Source of the DNA: Chloroflexota bacterium
GTDB taxonomy: Bacteria; Chloroflexota; UBA11872; VXOZ01
Direction: 5' to 3'
Assembly (NCBI GenBank): GCA_958295775.1
Contig: CATQHC010000009.1
Coordinates: 372,001 to 436,000, forward strand
Length of the DNA stretch: 64,000 bases
The translations under genes and the position numbers were made by a program. A model generated the notes under the pieces. It saw nothing but the letters and a program-made list of their open reading frames with translations, ran no database searches and was not told where the DNA came from. Shown here piece after piece: positions 35,474 to 44,528 of the stretch (position 1 is its first letter; every line of letters begins with the position of its first letter).

Positions 35474-36808
35474 ATGCAAGTAAAGTCGAAGCTGGCATTG
35501 CTGGGCGGTCCCAAGTCGGTGCAGAGCGATCCCGGAGACATTTTCACCTGGCCAATCGTCACGCCGGAACACGAAGAAGCCGTGTTAGAAGTATTGCGCC
35601 GCGGCGGCATGTCCGGCACGGACGTGACCCGGCAGTTTGAAGCAGAATACGCGGACTGGGTCGGGACGACCTTTGCGCTCGGCGCCAATACGGGCACCGA
35701 GGCGCTGCGCGCCGCGATGTACGGCTGCGGCGTGGGCGTCGGCGATGAACTCATCTCTCCCAGCGTGACGTATTGGGCATCCTGCCTGCAGGCGCTTTCC
35801 TTGGGAGCCAGCGTTGTCTTTGCCGATATCGACCCTGATTCTCTCTGCATCGATCCCAACGACATCGAGCACCGCATCACCGATCGCACAAAGGCCATCG
35901 TGGCCGTGCACTACTGCGGCCATCCCGCCGACATGGATGCCATCTTGGAGATCGCGCGCAAGCATAACATTAAGGTCATTGAGGATGTGTCCCACGCGCA
36001 GGGCGGGCGTTACCAGGGACGAACTGTAGGCGCGATTGGCGACGTTGGCGGCATGTCACTTATGAGCGGCAAGTCATTTGCTACCGGTGAAGCGGGCATT
36101 ATGACCACCAACGACCGCGAAATCTACGACCGCGCCTTGGCCTTCGGCCATTACGACATGTACTCAGAAGAGAACATCGAGACCGAGTACCTCAAACCTT
36201 GGGCCGGTCTGCCGCTCGGTGGGTACAAGTACCGCGTAAACCAGCTCAGTTCCGCCATGGGACGCGTGACTCTCAAGTACTACGACGGCTACATTGCGGA
36301 AATCCAGCAAGCCATGAACTACTTCTGGGACCTCTTGGAAGGCGTCCCCGGCCTTGCGCCGCATCGGCCTGACAAAGATTCCGGCAGCACCATGGGCGGC
36401 TGGTACGCGGCCCGCGGACTCTACCGTCCGGAAGAGGTCGGCGGTCTCTCGATATCCAGGTTTGCGCAGGCAGTCTCGGCCGAGGGCGCGCGCTGCGGGC
36501 CGGGCACCAATAAGCCCCTTCATCCGCATCCGCTCTTTCATGAGGCGGACGTTTACGGCCACGGCAAGCCCACCGCCATTGCCAACGCCAGCCGGGACGT
36601 GCGCCAACCGTTGGGCAGCCTGCCGGTGAGCGAAGGCATTAGCGCGCGGACCTACAGCATCCCGTGGTTCAAGAAGTTCCGTCCGCATATTATCGAAGAG
36701 TATGCAGCCGCGTACCGCAAGGCTGCCGAGAGCTATGAAGAGCTGCTCGAAGACGACGAGGGTTCGCCGGAAGACATCGGCACGTGGCGGTTCTACTCAC
36801 CGGCGTAA
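35474..36808 (+). CDS. DegT/DnrJ/EryC1/StrS-type aminotransferase
   Basis: A 444-residue PLP enzyme of the sugar aminotransferase family. Recognisable are GGMSGTDVTRQFEAEYADWVG, GANTGTEALRAAMYG, DIDPDSLCIDPNDIE, VIEDVSHAQGGRYQGR, and the PLP-lysine region SLMSGKSFATGEAGIM, then GYKYRVNQLSSAMG. It could add an amino group to a keto-sugar. ATG 35474 is chosen with AGGAAAGGAAACGG upstream; a TTG at 35447 would add nine residues. It stands alone, without other nucleotide-sugar genes nearby. Confidence 0.85.
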   Translation: MQVKSKLALLGGPKSVQSDPGDIFTWPIVTPEHEEAVLEVLRRGGMSGTDVTRQFEAEYADWVGTTFALGANTGTEALRAAMYGCGVGVGDELISPSVTYWASCLQALSLGASVVFADIDPDSLCIDPNDIEHRITDRTKAIVAVHYCGHPADMDAILEIARKHNIKVIEDVSHAQGGRYQGRTVGAIGDVGGMSLMSGKSFATGEAGIMTTNDREIYDRALAFGHYDMYSEENIETEYLKPWAGLPLGGYKYRVNQLSSAMGRVTLKYYDGYIAEIQQAMNYFWDLLEGVPGLAPHRPDKDSGSTMGGWYAARGLYRPEEVGGLSISRFAQAVSAEGARCGPGTNKPLHPHPLFHEADVYGHGKPTAIANASRDVRQPLGSLPVSEGISARTYSIPWFKKFRPHIIEEYAAAYRKAAESYEELLEDDEGSPEDIGTWRFYSPA

Positions 36809-37285
36809 CGATCTTGAGTCTCACTAAAAGCTGTCCGCCAGGTTGAACGCTGCTTGACGTACTTGCAGCCAATTTACCGCTGGGCGGCTGTCTCGCGAAG
36901 AGATGCCTCGCCAAGATAAATTGAATTGCATTACGCGCCTGTCGTGCGAAAGTGCGACAGACGCGTGCTTTTGGTCGCACCCATGCATTTGATGGACTAA
37001 TAGCCTTAGAGTCCCAAGCTCCGTAGCCCAGGGGGTTCGTCCCCCGCCTCTGTGAGTCCACCGAGTGAAAGAGTCGCCGGCACTCACCCGGCAGCCACTG
37101 CGCCACCTGCGCAGTAGAGGTTTGCTGGATTTCTTGTGCTGGCGGCAACCAATGGGAGCCCCAACAAAACGATTCTGTGGGAGCGTCCGCACGCTCCTAT
37201 CGCGCTGCGCTCTATCGGAAAACCACACCTTTGGCTTACACTGTGAGTAAGAGGGTGTTCCGGTACGTGGAGAGAGGTAGCAACT
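36809..37285. other. Intergenic region with a partial palindromic repeat
   Basis: About 480 bases with no convincing gene. A partial type B element, CCAGGGGGTTCGTCCCCCGCC, lies at about 37027-37047. The last part (37175-37280) precedes the small zinc-motif gene. Confidence 0.5.
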
Positions 37286-37507
37286 ATGGACCAACTGGGA
37301 ATTGTCTTAATCGTTGGCGTGCTTGTCATTAGTGCCTGGATCCTCATTCCCCGCATCTTTCCCCATCCGCAAATGGTCTGCACCCGGTGCGAGGGCACCG
37401 GCGCCGTGGACGAAAAGTGGCCGAACCCGGACGAACCGAGCGGCTGGCATGAGCTCAAGGGGCAATGCCCCAAGTGCGACGGCAAGGGCAAGGTGAAAGC
37501 GGCGTAA
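37286..37507 (+). CDS. Small membrane-anchored protein with DnaJ-type zinc motifs
   Basis: A 73-residue protein. An N-terminal hydrophobic helix (LGIVLIVGVLVISAWILI) is followed by CTRCEGTGAVD and CPKCDGKGK, two CxxCxGxG motifs as in the DnaJ cysteine-rich domain. It probably binds one zinc ion at the membrane surface. The start follows GAGAGGTAGCAACT. No J-domain is present. Its function is unknown. Confidence 0.75.
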   Translation: MDQLGIVLIVGVLVISAWILIPRIFPHPQMVCTRCEGTGAVDEKWPNPDEPSGWHELKGQCPKCDGKGKVKAA

Positions 37508-37632
37508 CGACGGCGAACCGGGTTGGGGTAGCCGTCCGGCAATGTGCGCCTCTTTTCTTGCGGAGAATCAAAAAGGACGACCCGCATCGTCCCTAGGCTA
37601 TAACCGGCTCGCTCAGGCTAGAGAGGCCAAGT

Positions 37633-38589
37633 TTGCTCCTTATACCCATCGACGCCGCGCCTGAAGAGGAGCGAAAACGGCAGCCGTTCGTCACCATCGC
37701 GCTGGTGGCGATTAATGTTGGCATGTTTGTGGCGGCGCACAGCCTGGGGTGGAGCGCGCAAGAGTACGGCCTGAAGCCTGCCGGACTTTGGTCCGGCGAG
37801 ACCGTCCAACTCCGCAATCTGCTGCTCTCAGCCTTCCTCCACTTCGGTGTGCTCCACCTGGCCGGCAACATGCTCTTTCTCTGGGTCTTTGGCGCCAACG
37901 TTGAAGACGAGATGGGGCACGTGGGATTTGCCGCCTTCTTCGTCGCATGCGGTCTCGGCGCGGGCATCATCGAGACTGCTATTTTCGCCAGCGATACGAT
38001 TCCACGCATCGGCGCCAGCGGGGCGATTGCCGGTGTGCTCGGCGCTTACCTGGTGCTCTTCCCGCTCTCGCCTATTGGCATCATGCCCATCCACCTTCTC
38101 GGCTTCTGGATTATAGGCCGCCTCATCGGAGAGGCAGAGCAGCGCCCGCCGACGTTCGACGTATCGGCCCTGATTGTCATTGGCGTCTGGCTGGCACTAC
38201 AGATTATTGGATCGATAGGTTCGGCGTCGGGGCAAGGTGGCGGCATCGCGTACACCGCCCACCTCGGCGGGTTTGCCGTCGGCTTCGTGATCGTCCAAGC
38301 GCTGCGGCGGGGGTTTGGCTTTGCGCCCGATGCAGTACAGAGCGATCTCAATGCGCCTAGGCAGGAAGGCGGGCAGGTAGTAGTGGCAAAGCGTCCGCTG
38401 CCAGCCGGCTATACGCTTACAGCGGACGACGTGGAACCCTACATTTGGCGCCACGCTTTGCCTGAGGGTCATTTCAAACCGGATCAGATAGACTGCCTCA
38501 GCGGCAAACGCCTGCGGCGCACGCGCTATCGTTACCAAGCTATCCTTGCGGAAGACTTAGAAGAAGAGGATCCCCGTAGGAAAGAGTGA
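37633..38589 (+). CDS. Rhomboid-family intramembrane protease with an SAF-like C-terminal domain
   Basis: A 318-residue protein with about six membrane helices. The serine motif is IGASGAIAG, and the second catalytic residue is in YTAHLGGFAVG; the loop with HLAGNMLFLWVFG is also present. After the membrane part, the last 70 or so residues (VVVAKRPLPAGYTLTADDVEPY) resemble an SAF domain, a unit otherwise found in pilus-assembly and antifreeze-like proteins. The start is TTG 37633, with GAGAGG upstream, since no ATG or GTG opens this frame earlier with a site. Confidence 0.85.
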   Translation: MLLIPIDAAPEEERKRQPFVTIALVAINVGMFVAAHSLGWSAQEYGLKPAGLWSGETVQLRNLLLSAFLHFGVLHLAGNMLFLWVFGANVEDEMGHVGFAAFFVACGLGAGIIETAIFASDTIPRIGASGAIAGVLGAYLVLFPLSPIGIMPIHLLGFWIIGRLIGEAEQRPPTFDVSALIVIGVWLALQIIGSIGSASGQGGGIAYTAHLGGFAVGFVIVQALRRGFGFAPDAVQSDLNAPRQEGGQVVVAKRPLPAGYTLTADDVEPYIWRHALPEGHFKPDQIDCLSGKRLRRTRYRYQAILAEDLEEEDPRRKE

Positions 38590-38707
38590 GCGCAAATCGC
38601 CTCAACGCTCCACGCATCTCCGGAGGGTGTGGCGCTACGCTACGAAATTGCCGTTCGTGCGACAATACAACAAGCTTGACGCGCGTTAACCCTCAAAGCA
38701 AACATTG

Positions 38708-39331
38708 CTACATCTTCTGCAAGATATTCGCCTTGAGAGTCTCGTATTCAGCCTCAGAAATCAGCTCCTTGTCGAACATTTCTTTGGCTTTTGCCAGCTT
38801 TTCTACCGGGTCTTCGGCCGCATGCGCAGGTCCAACATCACCGCCTTCCGGCATCGTAATCTGGGTGCCGCCTGCCTTGGCGCGCTCCTCTTCCATCTTG
38901 CGGACACGCCGGCGCTCCCGCCATTCCTGTTCCTTCTGTTGGCAAATGGTATAGAGCGTCCGCGCCTGGTCCTTTACGAGGCTGCTAGTCTGATACGATT
39001 CCCCGTTTGTCAGCGTACACTCGAGAGAGGAAGACAGCATGTTCTGATTTATCTTCACATTTGCCACGTCTTCCCATAGAAAGTCATGGAAATCGAATCC
39101 CCTAAACCGGTGCCGCTGAAATATGATCATGCGATTGTTAGTAGCCGCCACTGCGTCATACTTCTGGCCCAGTACGGTCCAAGCCTGGTAGGCAATGTAC
39201 GAGATGCTCTCATTGGCCGTGAGCACGGAACTAACCTCTTCGGCAATCGAACGCAGGACGTCTAATTTCTGGGTTTCGTCAATTCGCTCTATGGAAAGCT
39301 CTTGGCGAACACTTTCGCTGGTGTCTGCCAT
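38708..39331 (-). CDS. PH-like and SHOCT domain protein
   Basis: A 207-residue cytoplasmic protein. Residues about 35-125 (ISYIAYQAWTVLGQKYDAVAATNNRMIIF, FLWEDVANVKINQNMLSSSLECTLTNG) resemble bacterial PH-like domains. A charged helix follows, and the C-terminal KLAKAKEMFDKELISEAEYETLKANIL is a SHOCT domain. Such proteins are thought to assemble at the membrane, but the function is unknown. The start follows GAGGAGGAGAAACTGTC. The response-regulator gene lies 34 bases upstream on the same strand and could be co-transcribed. Confidence 0.8.
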   Translation of the reverse strand: MADTSESVRQELSIERIDETQKLDVLRSIAEEVSSVLTANESISYIAYQAWTVLGQKYDAVAATNNRMIIFQRHRFRGFDFHDFLWEDVANVKINQNMLSSSLECTLTNGESYQTSSLVKDQARTLYTICQQKEQEWRERRRVRKMEEERAKAGGTQITMPEGGDVGPAHAAEDPVEKLAKAKEMFDKELISEAEYETLKANILQKM

Positions 39332-39365
39332 GACAGTTTCTCCTCCTCTGGAGCATGCGGGGGCT

Positions 39366-39812
39366 CTACTTTGGCGGCAACCTGACGATCGCGAACCAAA
39401 AGTCTTCCAGAGACTGCACCACAGTCGAGAACTGCTCTAAGCCGACCGGCTTAGTAATGTAGCAGTTTGCGTGCAGCTCATAGCTCTTCAGGATGTCTTC
39501 ATCCTGTGACGACGTTGTGAGCACCGCTACCGGAATTGTCTTAAGGTCCGGGTCCTGTTTTATGTCTGCGAGCACTTCGCGGCCGTCCTTGCGGGGCATG
39601 TTGAGATCGAGCAAGATGAGATCCGGGCGGGGCACACCTTGATATGTTCCCTCTCTGCGCAAGAACGCAAGCGCCTCTACCCCATCGCTTACCACGTGTA
39701 AGTTTGTCCGAATCTTGCTGCCGAGAAGTGTTTCCTGGGTGAGGAGCACGTCACCCGGGTCATCCTCAACCAGCAAGACATCAACCGGCTTCGCCGTGGG
39801 TTGTACCTGCAT
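39366..39812 (-). CDS. Receiver-domain response regulator (Rcp1-like)
   Basis: A 148-residue stand-alone receiver domain, without an output domain. The acid pair is in LLVEDDPGD, the phosphoacceptor Asp in [13 protein letters not shown], Thr/Ser in [12 protein letters not shown] and Lys in [12 protein letters not shown]. The Rcp1-like form acts with phytochrome-like or GAF kinases. Its Shine-Dalgarno GGAG is inside the end of the kinase gene, six bases away, so translation is coupled. It is the likely cognate of that kinase. Confidence 0.9.
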   Translation of the reverse strand: MQVQPTAKPVDVLLVEDDPGDVLLTQETLLGSKIRTNLHVVSDGVEALAFLRREGTYQGVPRPDLILLDLNMPRKDGREVLADIKQDPDLKTIPVAVLTTSSQDEDILKSYELHANCYITKPVGLEQFSTVVQSLEDFWFAIVRLPPK

Positions 39813-39818
39813 TTGCGA

Positions 39819-41105
39819 TTACTCCGGCACTTGGGGAAGGGTGAAGCGGAAGGTTGCGCCGGCGCCTTCCGCAGATTCAACCCAGATGCGGCCGCCGTGT
39901 CGCTCGACGATCTTCTTGCACACCGCCAGACCAATACCGGTCCCCCCATATTCCTCACGGGTGTGCAGCCGCTGAAAAATAACAAAGATGCGCTCGGCGT
40001 ATTCCGGGGCGATGCCGATGCCGTTGTCTCGCACGGAGAAGACCCACTCGTCGCGCTCTTTGGCCGCGGCGAGGTGGACTTGCGGCGGCGCCTCGCCGCG
40101 ATACTTGATGGCGTTGCCGATGAGGTTTTGCAGCAAGCGCACAAGCTGTGTCCCATCGCCAAAGACGGCAGGCAGCGCGTCGCAAGAGACCTGTGCCTCG
40201 CACTCTGCAATGGCCACGTCAAGATTAGCCTGGGCCTCCTGCAGAATCTCATCCATGTTTGCAGGCGCGAATTCTTGGCCCCGCGTCGTTACCCGCGAAT
40301 AGAGCAGGAGATCGTTTACAAGCGCCTGCATCCGCATGGCGCCGTCCACGATGTAGTGAAGGTAGGTGCTGGCCCGATCGTCCAACTGGTCGGCGTACCG
40401 CGACTCGAGCAAATTGCAAAAGCTCGCGATCTTGCGCAGCGGTTCCTGAAGGTCATGCGAGGCGACGTAGGCGAATTGCTCGAGCTCTTGATTAGACCGG
40501 CGCAGTTCCGCTGCGGTCTTTTCAAGTTCGCCCTGGGCGGCTTCCAGCTTCTCGTAGGCGAAGGAATTGGCGATGGTACCGGCGATCTGGGCGCCAATCC
40601 GTTCGGCCTGTGCCAACTGGCTTTCATCGTACGCATACGGCTGCAGCGAACGGATATTCAGGGCGCCGACGAACACGCTGCGCGCGATGAGGGGCACGGC
40701 AATCCGGGTCTGGAAATCGCCGCCCAGGTCGCGGGCCGGCTGCTGACCGGCCTCTTCCTCCTCGGCCGGCGTCTTAAATAAAATCCCGCGGCGTTCACCT
40801 TCCAAAATATCACTTATACCGCCGGGCACGATGGCGTGCACGACACCCCGTTCCCAGCCCGGAATCTCGCCGCCCACCGCATACACCGCCTGCACCGTAT
40901 GGGCTTCCATATCGACAGCCGAGATTGAGAGACGGTCAAACGGAATGAGCAACGACACCTGGTGGGCAAACTGCTCGTAGATTTCGTCGATATTGAGAGT
41001 GGAGCTGATAATGCGGCTGATCTCCGCCAAGACTGCATATTCGGCGACTTGCTGCTCGGGCGAAGGCGGCCGCGGCACGCGGACCTGTTCCGTGGCATCA
41101 CTCAT
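39819..41105 (-). CDS. GAF-domain sensor histidine kinase
   Basis: A 428-residue cytoplasmic kinase. A GAF domain spans about residues 35-190 (LAEISRIISSTLNIDEIYEQF, ADMEAH to GALNIRSLQPYAYDES), then a coiled coil (AQGELEKTAAELRRSNQELEQF), the phosphoacceptor region with SHDLQEPLRK, and the ATP-binding N, G1 and G2 boxes (NLIGNAIKYRG, DNGIGIAPEY, GGTGIGLAVCKKIVERHGG). No membrane segment is visible. The start at 41105 follows GGGAGCAGCAG; an upstream start would add 26 residues. It is coupled to the receiver gene 39366-39812, and a second receiver gene is divergent. Confidence 0.9.
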   Translation of the reverse strand: MSDATEQVRVPRPPSPEQQVAEYAVLAEISRIISSTLNIDEIYEQFAHQVSLLIPFDRLSISAVDMEAHTVQAVYAVGGEIPGWERGVVHAIVPGGISDILEGERRGILFKTPAEEEEAGQQPARDLGGDFQTRIAVPLIARSVFVGALNIRSLQPYAYDESQLAQAERIGAQIAGTIANSFAYEKLEAAQGELEKTAAELRRSNQELEQFAYVASHDLQEPLRKIASFCNLLESRYADQLDDRASTYLHYIVDGAMRMQALVNDLLLYSRVTTRGQEFAPANMDEILQEAQANLDVAIAECEAQVSCDALPAVFGDGTQLVRLLQNLIGNAIKYRGEAPPQVHLAAAKERDEWVFSVRDNGIGIAPEYAERIFVIFQRLHTREEYGGTGIGLAVCKKIVERHGGRIWVESAEGAGATFRFTLPQVPE

Positions 41106-41268
41106 CTGCTGCTCCCAGCGGCGTTCGCATCTCTCGCATGGATTGAAGCGGCGCAGTGCCCCCTCAATTCTCCCCACAGGCACACTTGCAGCGCGAGTAT
41201 GCTAGAGTGGAACATACATTTACGTGGCAAGTTTACCACACCAATCGATCAGGGGAGCCTACGACGGT

Positions 41269-41670
41269 ATGGACACGAATATCTTCGAAATCCTCCTCGT
41301 GGAAGACGATAGCGGCGACGCCGAACTGCTCTACGAGTTGCTTGAACAGGTTCCAAACATGCAGTTCGACGTGACGCACGTGACACGACTGGCGGAAGCA
41401 AGTGAGCAGACGAAAATTGAGCCCTACGACATCATCCTGCTCGACTTGGCTCTGCCCGACAGCCAGGGCATGGATACCATTCGCTCAATGGTCAGCGCCG
41501 CCCCCACCATCCCCATCGTGGTTCTGACTGGCAATAACGATGAAGAGACCGGTCTCGCGGCGCTCAGAAACGGCGCGCAAGACTACCTCGTGAAGGGGCA
41601 GGTGGACAGCGGCGCGGTCACACGCGCCATGCGCTTCGCGATCCAGCGGCACAACGAGCCGCAAGCCTAA
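41269..41670 (+). CDS. Receiver-domain response regulator
   Basis: A 133-residue stand-alone receiver domain: LLVEDDSGDAELLYELL, phosphoacceptor in IILLDLALPDSQG, Thr in VVLTGNNDEE, and Lys in DYLVKGQVDSG. It is transcribed away from the kinase/receiver pair, with 163 bases between the starts, so the kinase may also serve it. The ATG at 41269 is chosen from the domain start, with GGGGAG upstream at some distance. Confidence 0.88.
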   Translation: MDTNIFEILLVEDDSGDAELLYELLEQVPNMQFDVTHVTRLAEASEQTKIEPYDIILLDLALPDSQGMDTIRSMVSAAPTIPIVVLTGNNDEETGLAALRNGAQDYLVKGQVDSGAVTRAMRFAIQRHNEPQA

Positions 41671-41739
41671 CGAGGCCGGCGCATCGAGCGTTAGACCGAC
41701 AGGGTCTAACCGGAGGGCGGCATTCGTCGCTGCCGCAAC

Positions 41740-42366
41740 TTAGAGTTGCTTCTCTTCCATGATTTTCACGACGATCCGCACGGCTGTGTCGCTGTCGGTG
41801 CGCGCCGAATTTATGACTATGTCATAGAGTGTCGGATCATCCCAGTCCACATTGAACATGCGGCGAATGTAACTGCGGCGTTCGGAATCGGTGCGCTGCA
41901 CTTCTGCCTCAGCCTCGCCGAGGTTCATGCCAATAGTCCTGGCCTGATAACGGGCACGATGCTCCACCGGAGCAACTAGGCGCAGCTTGAGCACGCCGCG
42001 CATGTCGCCGAGGATGATGCCGGCGCCGCGTCCGACGATGATGGCGTCATCGCGCCGGGCGATTTCGCGGACCACCGAGCGCAACGCGGTACGGACGATT
42101 TCCGGCCGCACGCCACCCTCTTCTCGGCGTGTCGAAGGCTGGCGCCGCACGCTTCCTCCCGTGATTCTGGCTAGTACACTTTGAATCGCGGTGGGCTCCA
42201 ACCGTTCATCATAGGCCCGCACCACGCCGGTGTGCACTTCCAACTCCGCGGCAACTTGCTGGATGAGCCTGTCATCATAGAGGGGATAGCCGAGCGTGTA
42301 GGTTAGCTTGTCTGTGAATTCGACTTCACTGGTGCCAAGTTGCCGTGAGATGGTGATAATCGCCAT
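41740..42366 (-). CDS. Cytidylate-kinase-like protein
   Basis: A 208-residue protein of the cytidylate kinase-like family. It begins with MAIITISRQLGTSEVEFTDKLTYTLGYPLYDDRLI and has VGRGAGIILGD, LKLRLVAPVEHRARY and the DSERRSYIRRMFNVDWDDPTLYDIVIN stretch. The usual N-terminal P-loop GxxGxGK is replaced by RQLGTSEVEF, so nucleotide binding is altered. The start follows AGGAGGTTTGT, a perfect site. It lies nine bases after the isomerase gene stop, in its operon. The substrate is uncertain. Confidence 0.8.
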   Translation of the reverse strand: MAIITISRQLGTSEVEFTDKLTYTLGYPLYDDRLIQQVAAELEVHTGVVRAYDERLEPTAIQSVLARITGGSVRRQPSTRREEGGVRPEIVRTALRSVVREIARRDDAIIVGRGAGIILGDMRGVLKLRLVAPVEHRARYQARTIGMNLGEAEAEVQRTDSERRSYIRRMFNVDWDDPTLYDIVINSARTDSDTAVRIVVKIMEEKQL

Positions 42367-42375
42367 ACAAACCTC

Positions 42376-43176
42376 CTAAGCTACCGCGTACCCCACTGCG
42401 GCGAGCGTGTCTTCCAAGAAGTGTCGCGCGCGCACGGCCTCGTGATTGACCTCGTCTAGGGTCTCGCCGCTCAGGCACTCCACGACGCACGGGCCGGCAA
42501 ACCCCGCGTCCTTGAGCGCCGTGAACACGGCGGCAAAGTCAACCAAACCGTCGCCCGGGGTGACCATTACGTCGCCCTTCTGGCCGCCCACCTCGTCCTT
42601 GATGCACATCCCGCCTACGATTGGCGCGATCTCGCGAATGTGCGCCATTGGGTCTTCACCAGCGTAGAAGAGCAAATTGCCCGCGTCGTAGCAGATCTTG
42701 AAATTCTGGTGATTGACCTTCTTCCAGGAATCGATAGTTTCCCGGGTCGTATTGCTCAGGCCGCCGTGAGGCTTGAGCATGAGCGTGATACCTTTGTGCA
42801 ACGCGTACTCGGAACACTCGCGCATTATGGCGTAATAGGTGTCATATTGAGCGGGGTCGGACGCGCCGCCGGTCATGACGTGGTTGAAGCCAAGCTGTTC
42901 CACATGATCGAGCTCGCGATTGAGCGCAGCCACGCCCTCTTCCACACTGGTCAGTGGGTACGTCGCCATCATGATGGCGAACTTGAGGCCGGCGCCCTTC
43001 ACCGTCTGCTCAATCGCCGCCACCTCTTCGGGGGTCGAGTCGTAGTCGATAAGCCGTGTCGGCCCCATGCTCATCGGGCCAAAGTACTTGAATCCGGCTG
43101 CCCGCATCCCTGCGGCGGCGGCTTCAATTCCAAATTCTCGCCACGGGCGGGTGAAACAACCAAGTTTTATTTCCAT
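42376..43176 (-). CDS. Sugar phosphate isomerase/epimerase-like protein
   Basis: A 266-residue TIM-barrel protein of the AP_endonuc_2 / xylose-isomerase-like family: MEIKLGCFTRPWREF, MMATYPLTS, LGFNHVMTGGASD, KGITLMLKPHGGLSN, FKICYDAGNLLFYAGEDP and PCVVECLSGETL. The metal ligands are the likely Glu, Asp and His in these strands. ATG 43176 was chosen; a TTG three codons earlier lies too close to the GGAG. It is in an operon of sugar or inositol-type catabolic enzymes with the Gfo/Idh/MocA gene, which starts 49 bases away. Confidence 0.8.
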   Translation of the reverse strand: MEIKLGCFTRPWREFGIEAAAAGMRAAGFKYFGPMSMGPTRLIDYDSTPEEVAAIEQTVKGAGLKFAIMMATYPLTSVEEGVAALNRELDHVEQLGFNHVMTGGASDPAQYDTYYAIMRECSEYALHKGITLMLKPHGGLSNTTRETIDSWKKVNHQNFKICYDAGNLLFYAGEDPMAHIREIAPIVGGMCIKDEVGGQKGDVMVTPGDGLVDFAAVFTALKDAGFAGPCVVECLSGETLDEVNHEAVRARHFLEDTLAAVGYAVA

Positions 43177-43225
43177 GACAGGCAATTCTCCTCACTACGC
43201 TCCGCTAACACTCTGTGCAATTATG

Positions 43226-44395
43226 TTACGACTCCGCCGGCATCGAACCGGCCGGCCGCGCCGCGCTGGGCCGGAAGTCGGGCACTGAAAGCAGTTTTGA
43301 ATTCTGCGCAATTGACTCCGCAGCCAGAATGGCCGGCGCGGCAGTATCCATGGCGCGGTAAACGTCAAATTCCAGCGGCTTCGTGCCCATGACCGCATCG
43401 CGAAATGCCGCGTGCACGTAATAGTCCGCGTCACCGTGACCGCTGCCCCGGGCTTCAGCGGGGGCATCCGTACGCTGAAATTGCCAATCCACCTCAGCCA
43501 TATCGTGCATTTGCGCGCTGGCAAGCCACATCTTGGGGCGGTCGCGGGCCGAACGGCGCCACTCCACGGAACCGCGTGTGCCCATGATTTGGTACCAGTG
43601 GTAGTCGCGCGGCGGCTGCGGCTGCGCAAAACTCGCTGCCAACCGCAGGATGGCATCCTTTTCGGTCTTCATCAGGCTGACCTGCATGTCGGGTTGGGGA
43701 ATCTCAGGGTGCGCAGAACTCGGGCCCTGCGTGCTCATGCCGGTCACCGACACCACCCGGTCGTCGAGCACGTAGAGCAGCGGACTGAGCTCGTGGGGCA
43801 GATAGTGGATAGACGGCATCAGCGCGCTCCAGGTAGGCTCAGCCTCCGGGTGCTCCGCTAATTCAGTGGGACCGTAGAACGTACCGGTCGCCTTCTCCCA
43901 AAAAAACTGGGAGACGTAGTAGTGGAAGTACTGTCCTTCTACGAACGTCACGCGGCCGAGTTGCCCCTCGGCAACCATATCGTGCCAAGCCTGCATCACT
44001 CCCAAGTAGCGCGTCTGCTCTGCCAACTGGTAGACCTTGCCGGTGCGTTCCGCGGCAACGACGATGCGCCAGCAGTCGTCGATGAAGTGCGCCGCGGGCA
44101 CCTCCTGATTGACGTGCTTCCCTGCCTCCAGCGCCTGCGCCGCCAGCGCGCCCTGGCGCGGACTGCGCACGGTTAGGGCAACAGCTTCTACATTTGAATC
44201 GGCAAGAAAATCCTCGTACGCAGCATAGGTGGCGACACCACCGCTATCTTTGAGAGCGGCGAGCGCTCGCTCATGTGTGGCAGTGATTGGATCGCAGAGC
44301 GCAACAATACGGTAGCCCGGCACGCTCTGCAGCAAGCGCATCCAGTGAATACCGCGGCCTCCCAGTCCTGCCACACCTATGCGGATTTCTTCCAT
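43226..44395 (-). CDS. Gfo/Idh/MocA-family oxidoreductase
   Basis: A 389-residue NAD(P)-dependent dehydrogenase. The Rossmann start is RIGVAGLGGRGIHW, with GYRIVALCDP at the second strand, EAVALTVRSPRQGALAAQALEAGKHVNQEVPA, then the substrate domain. In place of the typical EKP motif the sequence is NQEVPA. It likely oxidises a polyol or sugar. The start at 44395 follows AAAGGACACGACA. With the isomerase, isochorismatase-like and kinase-like genes it makes a four-gene operon. Confidence 0.85.
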   Translation of the reverse strand: MEEIRIGVAGLGGRGIHWMRLLQSVPGYRIVALCDPITATHERALAALKDSGGVATYAAYEDFLADSNVEAVALTVRSPRQGALAAQALEAGKHVNQEVPAAHFIDDCWRIVVAAERTGKVYQLAEQTRYLGVMQAWHDMVAEGQLGRVTFVEGQYFHYYVSQFFWEKATGTFYGPTELAEHPEAEPTWSALMPSIHYLPHELSPLLYVLDDRVVSVTGMSTQGPSSAHPEIPQPDMQVSLMKTEKDAILRLAASFAQPQPPRDYHWYQIMGTRGSVEWRRSARDRPKMWLASAQMHDMAEVDWQFQRTDAPAEARGSGHGDADYYVHAAFRDAVMGTKPLEFDVYRAMDTAAPAILAAESIAQNSKLLSVPDFRPSAARPAGSMPAES

Positions 44396-44528
44396 TGTCG
44401 TGTCCTTTGCCAACCCCAGTCTTGCACTTGCACTGTCTTTCAAAGCACTGCAAGCCGCCTACGAATTATTTCAGCACCGCCCGCCGCACGAGCGACACTG
44501 CGTCACGGCGTATCGAGTGGGCGTGTAC

